Source: Clostridiales bacterium (GTDB lineage: Bacteria; Bacillota; Clostridia; DUOD01). Taken from it: a DNA stretch of 50,142 nucleotides. A program made the translations under genes and the position numbers. Positions 38,265 through 45,278 of this stretch are shown here, piece after piece. Below the pieces are notes generated by a model, which saw only the letters and a program-made list of their open reading frames with translations, searched no databases and was not told where the DNA came from. How positions within the stretch are numbered: the stretch's first letter is position 1; each line of letters starts with the position of its first letter. Location of the stretch: contig DUOD01000026.1 in assembly GCA_012838995.1 (NCBI GenBank), forward strand, positions 1 to 50,142, given 5' to 3'.

Positions 38265-38948
38265 AAGGATACCCTAGCTAGCTTAGTACTCGTTATAATT
38301 ACCTTTGTTACCGTGAATTTCATCATTCATACGGCACAGGAGGGTAATACAACGGCTCTTGACGCAGGGCCTGTCGACAGGGTACAGGCAAAGAATGCGA
38401 AAGAGCATCGGGGCATGGCTTCCGCCAAGGTGCAGCCCCGTACCCATGATATCCCGCTGGACACCGTTGCCCGGACGTTGCCTGAGCAGGGCGATAAAAC
38501 CCACATCCCACAGCAAAAAATTGAGGAACAGGAGGCTAGCCGGCAAAAAGCCGGCGAGCAGAAAAACGACGATTGGCGCAAGGAGCTCGACCGCCTTAAC
38601 AGTCGTTTACAAAAGTGGTTTGACACACCCCGCGTTCAAAAGGACATGTCCAATAACGCCCCGCCACCGACACGGACCAAAGAGGAGGAGACAGCCAAGG
38701 ACAAAAGGGTGGTGGAGCCCCACAAGGTGGAAAATGCCAGAAAGAATGTTTCCTTTAAGGATAAAATGGAGATTTTAAGGATTATAGCCAAGGTGAGTCC
38801 GGAAGACGTACGCAAAGTGTCCCAACTCATTGGAGGCGGTGTGACGATGGAAGAGGGTAGGGAAATAGACAGCATACTGAAACAGCACCTGTCCGAAGAG
38901 GAAATGAAAGCCTTAAACAGGATAATAAAGAAATATATAACCTGGTAA
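38253..38948 (+). CDS. Unknown membrane-anchored protein
   Basis: 231 residues; no family recognised. One N-terminal membrane helix (about 9-26), a long charged, Gln/Lys/Glu-rich and probably unstructured middle (about 30-165), and a compact helical C-terminal domain (about 168-231) with SFKDKMEILRIIAKVSPED and IDSILKQHLSEEEMKALN. The architecture of anchor, flexible linker and small globular domain suggests a tethered adaptor on the outer face of the membrane; whether it acts in sporulation is unknown. ATG at 38253 is inside a strong hairpin. It converges on the TtcA-like gene with a 3-nt gap and no terminator between. Confidence 0.75.
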   Translation: MYNKKDTLASLVLVIITFVTVNFIIHTAQEGNTTALDAGPVDRVQAKNAKEHRGMASAKVQPRTHDIPLDTVARTLPEQGDKTHIPQQKIEEQEASRQKAGEQKNDDWRKELDRLNSRLQKWFDTPRVQKDMSNNAPPPTRTKEEETAKDKRVVEPHKVENARKNVSFKDKMEILRIIAKVSPEDVRKVSQLIGGGVTMEEGREIDSILKQHLSEEEMKALNRIIKKYITW

Positions 38949-38951
38949 TGA

Positions 38952-39659
38952 TCACCACAGACGACGGGCGTCCTTGTTTTTAATGGCGCCCAATATTTTT
39001 TCCCTGATATCGGGTATATCCTTTTCCAGGCATGACACCAGTTCTTTTACATATTGTCGCTTGGTCCTGCCGCTGGCAGGGCAGGGGTTTTTGACCACCG
39101 GGAAATTATACTTTTCGGAAAGGCCGGCGATTTCCCTTTCACCGGCATATATAAGGGGCCGTATTAAGGTTATTTTTTTTCTGGTAAGGTATGTTACCGG
39201 CATGAAGGTATTAAGCCTGCCCTCATACATTAGGCTGAGCAAAAAGGTTTCTATGACGTCGTCCTTGTGATGGCCCAGGGCCACCTTGTTGCAGTTCCTT
39301 TCCAACGCCGCGTTGTGCAGAGCGCCCCTTCGCATATTGGCGCACAGGGAACAGGGATTTTTCTCCCGACGCACGTCGAATACTATCCTGCCTATCTTGG
39401 TTTCTTTTATAGTATAGGGCACCTTTAGGTCTTTGCACAAATTTATTAAAGGACTTAAATCCGGATCGTCCATACCCATGGTCAGGGTGATGGCTTCCAG
39501 TTCGAAGGGCGTTGGTGAAAAATATTGAAATCTTTTTAAGGCATGGAGCAGGGCAATACTGTCTTTACCGCCCGATAGGCCCACGGCTATTCTATCGCCC
39601 GGCTTTATCATATTAAAATCCTGTACCGCCCGCCTCAACAAACTTAAAATCCGTTTCAT
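38952..39659 (-). CDS. TtcA-like tRNA thiolation ATPase (PP-loop family)
   Basis: 235-residue ATP pyrophosphatase. The PP-loop is GLSGGKDSIALL near residue 27-38; the paired cysteines CSLC near 102-105 and a third cysteine in NPCPASGRTKRQ match the [4Fe-4S]-binding cysteines of TtcA, which makes 2-thiocytidine at tRNA position 32. GHHKDDVIETFLL is the family adenylation motif. Bacterial relatives of this length are often annotated as TilS/TtcA family; the three cysteines favour TtcA-type thiolation. ATG at 39659, with AGGTAACATG context. Confidence 0.85.
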   Translation of the reverse strand: MKRILSLLRRAVQDFNMIKPGDRIAVGLSGGKDSIALLHALKRFQYFSPTPFELEAITLTMGMDDPDLSPLINLCKDLKVPYTIKETKIGRIVFDVRREKNPCSLCANMRRGALHNAALERNCNKVALGHHKDDVIETFLLSLMYEGRLNTFMPVTYLTRKKITLIRPLIYAGEREIAGLSEKYNFPVVKNPCPASGRTKRQYVKELVSCLEKDIPDIREKILGAIKNKDARRLW

Positions 39660-39876
39660 GTTACCTCCGTCAATCTAATTAAGTATTATTAAAAAAGGTT
39701 GTTAATTATTAGATTAAGGGTTATTTGATAAAAAATCAAAGGAAATTTTAACATTCCTTTGACAAAGGGTGAAATATTTCATAGTATAATTAGAAGTAAA
39801 GACGAAGGAATAATTGAAAATTGAAGATTGGCGGATTTAAGTCACAATAAATTAAAAAAGGGAACCTAATTAAATA

Positions 39877-39905
39877 TTGAATACATATTTCTTATTTAGT
39901 ATACT
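39877..39905 (+). promoter_or_regulatory. Promoter of the tRNA cluster
   Basis: TTGAAT (39877-39882), 17-nt spacer, TATACT (39900-39905), 33 nt before tRNA-Pro. A second candidate lies upstream: TTGACA (39759-39764), 17 nt, TAGTAT (39782-39787). Confidence 0.6.
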
Positions 39906-39938
39906 CTATAAGTGACGTTTAAAACGTTATTTTTTTGT

Positions 39939-40015
39939 CGGGGTGTAGCGCAGTTTGGCAGCGCACATGGTTTGGGACCATGGGGCCGGGGGTTCAAATC
40001 CCTCCACCCCGACCA
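39939..40015 (+). tRNA. tRNA-Pro (TGG)
   Basis: 77-nt cloverleaf: acceptor CGGGGTG/CACCCCG, anticodon stem CATGG/CCATG with loop TTTGGGA (anticodon TGG), T arm GGTTCAAATCC, encoded CCA. Confidence 0.97.
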
Positions 40016-40114
40016 TGTTTCACACATCGGCCTATTGTGTGTCCACAAGCCAAAGATCCGGCGGTTTTATAAAGCGCCGGCGTAGGGTGGGTGGTAGCAA
40101 GGCCGGCTAGGCGA

Positions 40115-40190
40115 GCTGGCGTAGCTCAATTGGCAGAGCAGCTGACTTGTAATCAGCAGGTTGCGGGTTCGAGTCCCATCGCCAGCTCCA
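40115..40190 (+). tRNA. tRNA-Thr (TGT)
   Basis: 76-nt cloverleaf: acceptor GCTGGCG/CGCCAGC, anticodon stem GCTGA/TCAGC with loop CTTGTAA (anticodon TGT), T loop GGTTCGAGTCC, encoded CCA. Confidence 0.97.
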
Positions 40191-40218
40191 AAACTTAATA
40201 TAACATTCAATAAAATAC

Positions 40219-40303
40219 GGAGGGATACCCAAGTGGCCAAAGGGGGCAGACTGTAAATCTGTTGGCTCAGCCTTCGGTGGTTCGAATCCACCTCCCTCCA
40301 CCA
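40219..40303 (+). tRNA. tRNA-Tyr (GTA)
   Basis: 85-nt class II tRNA: acceptor GGAGGGA/TCCCTCC, anticodon loop CTGTAAA (anticodon GTA), long variable arm, T arm GGTTCGAATCC, encoded CCA. Confidence 0.97.
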
Positions 40304-40314
40304 ATAGGTTTTAG

Positions 40315-40350
40315 ACCTTGAAAGCATGTATTTTCAAGGTTTTTCTTTTT
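40315..40350 (+). terminator. Terminator of the tRNA cluster
   Basis: ACCTTGAAA (40315-40323) pairs with TTTCAAGGT (40332-40340), followed by TTTTCTTTTTTT. Confidence 0.9.
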
Positions 40351-40459
40351 TTATAAAAATTTTCATTTTTAAGTAATAATGGCTTTTGATAGTAATAGTC
40401 TTTAATATATGATATAATCTAAACATTGTTTGATTATCTTAAGTTTTAAGAGGTGTCCG

Positions 40460-40936
40460 ATGGATTTTTTTCGTTCTTTGCTTTCAATGTTGGCCGATGA
40501 TTTATTGGTCATCGGGGTATCCGCCGTTCCCCTCCTTGAATTGAAATTTGCCATTCCCTTGGCCCTGTCCCTAGGCCTTGATCCTTTGTCGGCTTTAATA
40601 TTGGGCATAATCGGCGGTATGATACCGGTACCGTTGGTTTTGACATACGCAAGACCTATTCTCAGATATTTCAGGAAAACAAAGCTATTTGGCAGGCCGG
40701 CCGATTGGCTGTACAGGAGATCTATGCGCAAGAGCGAAACCGTAAAGAAATACAGTCTAATCGGGTTGTTCATATTGGTGGCCGTTCCCCTGCCGGGCAC
40801 CGGCGTGTGGACGGGTTCCTTGGTGGCTGCCTTCTTAGATCTGGACTTTAAGCGATCCTTTATAACCATACTGCTGGGGAATATCGTGGCCGGAGTTATT
40901 ATATTGCTGGTCAGCAACCAAATCATACCCTATTAG
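40460..40936 (+). CDS. Small multidrug-export family membrane protein
   Basis: 158 residues with four to five membrane helices. PLLELKFAIPLAL near the N-terminus and AVPLPGTGVWTGSLVA near residue 115 are the family marks of the small multidrug export (COG2426-like) proteins. The name is historical; transport substrates are not established. ATG at 40460 follows AAGAGGTG and is preferred to a more distant in-frame ATG at 40430. A TATAAT near 40411 could be its -10 box. Confidence 0.85.
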   Translation: MDFFRSLLSMLADDLLVIGVSAVPLLELKFAIPLALSLGLDPLSALILGIIGGMIPVPLVLTYARPILRYFRKTKLFGRPADWLYRRSMRKSETVKKYSLIGLFILVAVPLPGTGVWTGSLVAAFLDLDFKRSFITILLGNIVAGVIILLVSNQIIPY

Positions 40937-40976
40937 CATCTAAACTTTTGTGCAATTATCAATCTTTGTTAAAATA

Positions 40977-41005
40977 TTGACTTGATAATACCAATGTGCT
41001 AATAT
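40977..41005 (+). promoter_or_regulatory. Promoter of metK
   Basis: TTGACT (40977-40982), 17-nt spacer, TAATAT (41000-41005); a TATAAT overlaps three bases downstream. Confidence 0.5.
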
Positions 41006-41013
41006 AATTACCA

Positions 41014-41098
41014 AATGGTACAAACGGCAAAATAGGACAGTACCTGGCGGGTTTCTACCTCTTCCGGCTGGAAGGGGTTTAATTGTTTAAAACAGAGC
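41014..41098 (+). promoter_or_regulatory. Structured metK leader
   Basis: GGTAC (about 41016-41020) can pair with GTACC (41040-41044); next comes GGGTTTCTACC and a CTTCC/GGAAG hairpin (about 41061-41074). No SAM riboswitch class that I know fits. GTTTCTACC recalls the purine riboswitch core, but the rest of that aptamer is missing. Function unassigned. Confidence 0.35.
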
Positions 41099-41119
41099 AA
41101 ATAAAGGAGGAAGCTATAA

Positions 41120-42307
41120 ATGGCAAAAAGATTTTTTACGTCCGAGTCGGTGACCGAAGGGCACCCGGACAAAATATGTGATCAGATATCCGATGCAGTA
41201 CTGGATGCTATATTTGAAAAGGATCCCTATGCAAGGGTGGCATGTGAAACCGCCACCACAACCGGTTTGGTTCTTGTAATGGGGGAAATAACTACCGATT
41301 GCTATGTTGATATACCCAATGTGGTACGGGAAACCGTTAGAGAAATAGGCTATACAAGGGCCAAATACGGTTTTGACTGTGACACTTGTGCTGTAATTAC
41401 TTCCATCGATGAGCAGTCCGCTGATATTGCCATGGGAGTGGACAAGGCCTTGGAGGCCAAGGAAGGTGTCATGGAAAACGGTATCGAAGCCATAGGTGCA
41501 GGTGACCAGGGAATGATGTTTGGTTTTGCCTGTGACGAGACCCCCGAACTTATGCCCATGCCCATATCCCTAGCCCATAAGCTGACCAGGAGACTGTCTA
41601 AGGTAAGAAAAGACGGGCTGTTGCCCTACCTAAGACCCGACGGCAAGTCCCAGGTTACTGTGGAATACGACGGTGACAGGGCGGTTAGGGTGGATACCGT
41701 GATAATATCAACCCAGCACAGCCCGGAGGTTGATCAGCAGACCATAAAAGGGGATATTATGGAGCATGTAATACTTCCGGTCATTCCCAAGGAATTACTG
41801 GATGATAATACAAAATATTTGGTAAACCCCACCGGCAGGTTCGTGGTGGGAGGGCCCCAGGGTGATTCCGGATTAACCGGCAGGAAGATAATCGTTGATA
41901 CATACGGCGGATACGCACGCCACGGCGGTGGTGCCTTTTCGGGTAAGGATCCCACAAAGGTGGACCGTTCGGCTTCTTATGCAGCAAGATATGTAGCCAA
42001 AAACATTGTTGCAGCAGGGTTGGCTTCAAAATGTGAAATCCAGCTTGCTTATGCAATAGGCGTTGCACGACCGGTTTCCATACTGGTAGACACCTTTGGC
42101 ACCGCCAACATACCGGAAGAAAAAATAGTGAAATTGGTGGAACAAAACTTTGACCTCCGTCCCGCTGCTATTATCAGGGACCTTGACCTTAGAAGACCCA
42201 TATACAAACAAACGGCGGCCTATGGACATTTCGGTCGTACCGATATTGACCTGCCGTGGGAAAAGACCGATAAAGTGGATATCCTAAAGGAACAGGCAGG
42301 ATTATAA
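41120..42307 (+). CDS. metK: S-adenosylmethionine synthetase
   Basis: Makes AdoMet from methionine and ATP. 395 residues, the family norm. Signatures: [17 protein letters not shown] near 15-31, [12 protein letters not shown] near 118 and [17 protein letters not shown] near 270-286, which bind ATP, Mg2+ and K+. ATG at 41120 follows AAAGGAGGAAG. It stands alone with its own promoter and terminator. Confidence 0.98.
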   Translation: MAKRFFTSESVTEGHPDKICDQISDAVLDAIFEKDPYARVACETATTTGLVLVMGEITTDCYVDIPNVVRETVREIGYTRAKYGFDCDTCAVITSIDEQSADIAMGVDKALEAKEGVMENGIEAIGAGDQGMMFGFACDETPELMPMPISLAHKLTRRLSKVRKDGLLPYLRPDGKSQVTVEYDGDRAVRVDTVIISTQHSPEVDQQTIKGDIMEHVILPVIPKELLDDNTKYLVNPTGRFVVGGPQGDSGLTGRKIIVDTYGGYARHGGGAFSGKDPTKVDRSASYAARYVAKNIVAAGLASKCEIQLAYAIGVARPVSILVDTFGTANIPEEKIVKLVEQNFDLRPAAIIRDLDLRRPIYKQTAAYGHFGRTDIDLPWEKTDKVDILKEQAGL

Positions 42308-42410
42308 ACCATAAAGGCCGGTTTCTACTATAAATAAAATATATAAAATAAATATTATGTATATGTATTTAATATTAGGTTTGTCTCATTCTATGTATTC
42401 AAGGGATGTT

Positions 42411-42449
42411 AAATAAAGAAGTATTTTTTATGCTTCTTTATTTTTTTTT
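42411..42449 (+). terminator. Terminator of metK
   Basis: AAATAAAGAAG (42411-42421) pairs with CTTCTTTATTT (42433-42443), followed by T. It overlaps the end of the minus-strand gene at 42438. Confidence 0.85.
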
Positions 42450-42701
42450 GGCGTTATTACAAAGGCTGATGCCGTTTTTTATTTTTTCCTCCGTCATGGT
42501 CAGCAGGAAGATAATGCTCTTTAAAAACATATTGCTCTTTTCCAACTCTTCAGCGCAATCCGGGGTGTTTAGCAGTTTTTTCATTTTCTTTGTCTCTATT
42601 TTTAACAGTTCTGCCAGGGCTTGATCCATTATTATGGCCGATTTAATCAATTGCTTGCCTAATTTATAATCCTCGGACAGTTGTGTTGTAGATTTATCCA
42701 T
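42438..42701 (-). CDS. Small helical protein, paralog A
   Basis: 87 residues, all-helical by appearance, soluble, no family I can name. It resembles its upstream neighbour (42814-43116) over most of its length: the LIKSAIIMDQALAELLKIETKKMKKLL stretch (residues about 18-44) aligns with LLLASIALEEISLAHIMNAEAEKIQEIL there. ATG at 42701 follows GGGTGGTGA. The two genes lie head to tail with a hairpin between them. The neighbour's motif is reminiscent of small spore-surface or exosporium-linked proteins of Clostridia, but that is inference. Confidence 0.7.
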   Translation of the reverse strand: MDKSTTQLSEDYKLGKQLIKSAIIMDQALAELLKIETKKMKKLLNTPDCAEELEKSNMFLKSIIFLLTMTEEKIKNGISLCNNAKKK

Positions 42702-42743
42702 ATTTCACCACCCGCTTTTATAAAATCCTTCATAATATTTTAG

Positions 42744-42780
42744 AAGGCTTTATCAAAAATATGATAAAGCCTTATTTTAT
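42744..42780. terminator. Hairpin between the two small paralogous genes
   Basis: AAGGCTTTATCA (42744-42755) pairs with TGATAAAGCCTT (42762-42773), flanked by T/A-rich sequence on both sides, so it may end transcription on the minus strand after the 42814 gene. Confidence 0.7.
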
Positions 42781-42813
42781 AGGGTATCCATGGTGCCTTA
42801 TGGGGGTACTTGG

Positions 42814-43116
42814 TTAGTCATCATATTTTTTGAATTTATTGCATTTAATCAAGTCCAGGACGTTTTCAAATTTGAATTGCAGCAACATTTCTTTTTTGAT
42901 AGCCTTCATTAATATTTTATCTACCTTGTCATTGATTTCGAATAATTCATCGGTTTTGCATGTTTTGAGTATTTCTTGGATCTTTTCAGCCTCAGCATTC
43001 ATGATGTGGGCCAGGCTGATTTCCTCCAAGGCAATGGAGGCCAGCAAAAGGCTTATCACGTCCTCCCTTTTCAAGTCTATATCCGGTTTTATATCCGGAA
43101 TTTCAGGCATTGCCAT
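42814..43116 (-). CDS. Small helical protein, paralog B
   Basis: About 100 residues. A proline-rich N-terminus (MPEIPDIKPDIDL) is followed by LLLASIALEEISLAHIMNAE and helices rich in Lys and Glu. Sequences of the type NLL(L/S)SIALEELxLxHIINAEGEK are, from memory, found in Firmicute spore-surface and collagen-like proteins, so a coat or exosporium role is possible. The start at 43116 has AAGTGGTGA at good distance; the ATG at 43137 has no ribosome binding site. Function unproven. Confidence 0.7.
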   Translation of the reverse strand: MAMPEIPDIKPDIDLKREDVISLLLASIALEEISLAHIMNAEAEKIQEILKTCKTDELFEINDKVDKILMKAIKKEMLLQFKFENVLDLIKCNKFKKYDD

Positions 43117-43316
43117 GTTATAATCACCACTTTTCATTTACATAATATGCAAGGACGGGCTTATGTGTTAAATGCAAAAAAAACAAAAAGTATGGGGATA
43201 TGGGAAACATCGCTTCTTCGGTATTTATACTTTGTCCGTGAACAAAAAAACGGTTGAGTACATATTATGTATTGGAGTTTAGAAAGTCGGGGTGTAGCAA
43301 TATAGGGGGGATATAT

Positions 43317-43664
43317 GTGCTGCTTGATACATATGTAGCGGTTTTCCTTTGGATAATGGCGCTGTTTGGCATAATTACGCTGGCCATTAACGTCATATCA
43401 ACGGTGATACGGCCGGTAAAGGGTAGGGGGGTGGGATACAGCATAGTTATTACCGTTGAAAAGGATCGGGATGACATAGAGGGTATTATTCGATGGCTGA
43501 TACTTAAAGACCAGGCCCCGGGGAGGGGTGGTACCTTTAATGAGATAGTGGTTGTGGATAAGGGTGCCACCGACGATACCCTACGGATACTGTCCAGACT
43601 GGCCCGGCAGTATCCCTGCCTTAAGGTGGTAAAGCCCGAGGACCTCAAGGGAGTTTTGACCTAG
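43317..43664 (+). CDS. Small membrane protein with a glycosyltransferase-2-like fragment
   Basis: About 115 residues. One membrane helix (about 5-30, DTYVAVFLWIMALFGII) is followed by a cytosolic piece with YSIVITVEKD and EIVVVDKGATDDTLRILSRLARQYP, which copies the first beta-alpha unit and DxGSxDxT nucleotide-sugar motif of GT2 enzymes. The catalytic remainder is absent, so this is either a remnant or a small stand-alone binding module. GTG start at 43317 follows GGGGGGA. Terminator downstream. Confidence 0.6.
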   Translation: MLLDTYVAVFLWIMALFGIITLAINVISTVIRPVKGRGVGYSIVITVEKDRDDIEGIIRWLILKDQAPGRGGTFNEIVVVDKGATDDTLRILSRLARQYPCLKVVKPEDLKGVLT

Positions 43665-43687
43665 TTTACAAACCAACCCTTACCGGT

Positions 43688-43720
43688 ATGTCCACTTAAA
43701 TGAAAGTGGGCATTATTTTT
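43688..43720 (+). terminator. Terminator after the GT2-like gene
   Basis: ATGTCCACTT (43688-43697) pairs with AAGTGGGCAT (43704-43713), followed by TATTTTTTT. Confidence 0.8.
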
Positions 43721-43849
43721 TTGTATTTATGCCATCCGAAGCCGTAGTGCACAGCCGACTGGGGGTTGGTGGTAATTAGCTTAATACCTTTGCGATAAAT
43801 ATAATCTGGCATAAGGGTCGGCCCTCACAGATATTGTGGGGTGAGTTAA

Positions 43850-44422
43850 ATGGAATACTTGTATAAGGAATTGGTACAGGGTGGCAAGAGGGGGGACAAG
43901 CACTGCAAAGAGCAGCTGCTTTATAAGCTTACGCCCCTTATGCTGTCATTGTACAACAGATACGGCAGCGGCCTGCCAAGGGAGGATTTTCTTCAGTCCT
44001 TGAGGCTGTCCGTGTTGGAGCTTATAGAGTCCTTTCATCCCGGGTATAATGTACCTTTTTTGGGTTTTGCAAAGGTGAGGCTTAGGTATGCCGCCATGAA
44101 CATGGGCAGAAAAAGACTACCGCCGGGCAAGGTGCTTTCCCTGGACCAACCCGGCCGCTATGCGGAAAACATATCTTTAGCTGACAGGCTTATGGACCGT
44201 GGGCCTTCTCCAGAGGACGTTTTTATTCTTCGCCATGACCGTCACAGGCTTATTAAAGGACTGGATACACTAACGGCCAAACAAAGGCGAATTATTTACC
44301 TTTATTACTTTAAAGGCATTTCCCTGAAGGAAATTAGCAGGAGATTCAATGTCCATTACCAAGCCGTTTTGTCCATGAAGGCCAGGGCGGTAAAAAAGCT
44401 GAGGGAATATATGATGGAATAA
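43850..44422 (+). CDS. Sigma-70 family RNA polymerase sigma factor
   Basis: 190 residues with only two domains: region 2 (about 20-95, with LPREDFLQSLRLSVLELIESFHPGY and the DNA-melting FLGFAKVRLRYAAMNMGR part) and region 4 (about 125-188, helix-turn-helix ISLKEISRRFNVHYQAVLSMKARAV). No anti-sigma gene is nearby. It is followed by DUF1659, DUF2922 and YvrJ genes, the company I associate with SigO/YvrI-type sigma factors in Firmicutes. ATG at 43850 follows GGGGTGAG. A TATAAT-like box near 43799 may belong to its promoter. Confidence 0.88.
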   Translation: MEYLYKELVQGGKRGDKHCKEQLLYKLTPLMLSLYNRYGSGLPREDFLQSLRLSVLELIESFHPGYNVPFLGFAKVRLRYAAMNMGRKRLPPGKVLSLDQPGRYAENISLADRLMDRGPSPEDVFILRHDRHRLIKGLDTLTAKQRRIIYLYYFKGISLKEISRRFNVHYQAVLSMKARAVKKLREYMME

Positions 44423-44435
44423 ACATATAGTTTTT

Positions 44436-44464
44436 TTGTCCCGGTTGTATCTATAGGGTATAAA
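44436..44464 (+). promoter_or_regulatory. Candidate promoter of the DUF1659-DUF2922 pair
   Basis: TTGTCC (44436-44441), 17-nt spacer, TATAAA (44459-44464), 34 nt before the DUF1659 start. Could be read by the housekeeping factor or by the sigma factor just upstream. Confidence 0.4.
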
Positions 44465-44497
44465 CAAGCATTTAAGGCTGGAAAGGAGGTGAACGGC

Positions 44498-44722
44498 ATG
44501 GCATTGGAAGTTAGGCCTTTGGATGCCAGGGCACAGATAAGGCTGGATGGGGGTTTGAATGAAAACGGAAACAGGGTAACCAAAACCAAAACCCTGACCC
44601 GTATTAAGTCAGACGCCCCGGACGAGAGCATCTTTGAAACCGCCCAAGCCGTTGCGTCATTGTATCAGTACCCCGTTCTTGGGGTAAAGAAGATACAAGA
44701 GGCTGATATGATGATGGAATAA
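44498..44722 (+). CDS. DUF1659 family protein
   Basis: 74 residues. The pattern LDARAQIRLDGGLNENGNRV, TKTLTRIK and the closing ASLYQYPVLGVKKI fit DUF1659, a small, probably beta-rich domain of unknown role. The ATG at 44498 follows AAAGGAGGTG; a GTG at 44489 lies on that site. DUF1659 and DUF2922 genes are usually adjacent. 31 nt before the DUF2922 gene. Confidence 0.85.
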   Translation: MALEVRPLDARAQIRLDGGLNENGNRVTKTKTLTRIKSDAPDESIFETAQAVASLYQYPVLGVKKIQEADMMME

Positions 44723-44753
44723 AGGCTGAAGGGTGAGAAAGGAGGTGAAATAA

Positions 44754-44969
44754 ATGAACCGGAGGCTGGAGCTGGTATTTAACACCGGTGCGGGCAAAAC
44801 CTACAAGATCACGGTGGATGCCCCCAAGGAAAATTTGATGCCTTCTGAGGTATCGGCGGCCATGAACGCCATACTTAACGCTGATATCTTCAATGTGGAG
44901 GGCGGTCTTGCCGGGATAGCGGAAGCCAGTATCGTTACCACTGAAAGACAAGTGATAGACCTTACTTAA
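44754..44969 (+). CDS. DUF2922 family protein
   Basis: 71 residues. RLELVFNTGAGKTYKITVDAP at the start and the alanine-rich SEVSAAMNAILNADIF segment fit DUF2922. Function unknown. ATG at 44754 follows AAAGGAGGTG. It pairs with DUF1659 in one transcription unit closed by a terminator before yvrJ. Confidence 0.87.
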   Translation: MNRRLELVFNTGAGKTYKITVDAPKENLMPSEVSAAMNAILNADIFNVEGGLAGIAEASIVTTERQVIDLT

Positions 44970-44997
44970 AACTTAGGCCCCTCAATATAGGGGATAG

Positions 44998-45027
44998 ACC
45001 GGGGAAGTGTATCTTCCCCGGTTTTAT
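44998..45027 (+). terminator. Terminator after the DUF2922 gene
   Basis: ACCGGGGAAG (44998-45007) pairs perfectly with CTTCCCCGGT (45013-45022), followed by TTTATT. Confidence 0.85.
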
Positions 45028-45065
45028 TAGAGGAAAAATTAAGCCGAAGTTTGGGAGGTGGAAGT

Positions 45066-45218
45066 ATGGAACAATTATTTGGTCATGTGGCAAACCTGGG
45101 TTTTCCCATAGTGGTGTCCATATACCTGCTGGTTAGGGTGGAAGGCAAGCTGGAGGGGTTGACAAGGAGCATTGACCAATTGTCCGGGTCCATATTAAAG
45201 ATCAACCGGGGCGGTTGA
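45066..45218 (+). CDS. yvrJ: YvrJ family small membrane protein
   Basis: 50 residues, too short for routine gene finding. One membrane helix (GFPIVVSIYLLVRV, about 11-25) followed by an amphipathic helix (EGKLEGLTRSIDQLSGSI). This is the YvrJ pattern. In B. subtilis yvrJ lies in the sigO/rsoA neighbourhood. ATG at 45066 follows GGGAGGTGG. The stop codon overlaps the -35 box of the next promoter. Confidence 0.88.
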   Translation: MEQLFGHVANLGFPIVVSIYLLVRVEGKLEGLTRSIDQLSGSILKINRGG

Positions 45219-45243
45219 CACGAACATAAGTTCGTATTATAAT
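45215..45243 (+). promoter_or_regulatory. Consensus promoter with a LexA-type (SOS) operator inside
   Basis: TTGACA (45215-45220), exactly 17 nt, TATAAT (45238-45243). The spacer contains the palindrome CGAACATAAGTTCG (45221-45234), which matches the Gram-positive SOS box CGAAC-N4-GTTCG. A repressor bound there would block RNA polymerase. Confidence 0.85.
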
Positions 45244-45278
45244 AATAACATAATTTACCGTATGCCGGGGGGACTGCA

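Noticed and set aside
41014-41098. Purine riboswitch in front of metK
   Set aside because: Only GTTTCTACC matches; the P1 strands and the second conserved loop are missing, and a purine switch on metK would be odd.
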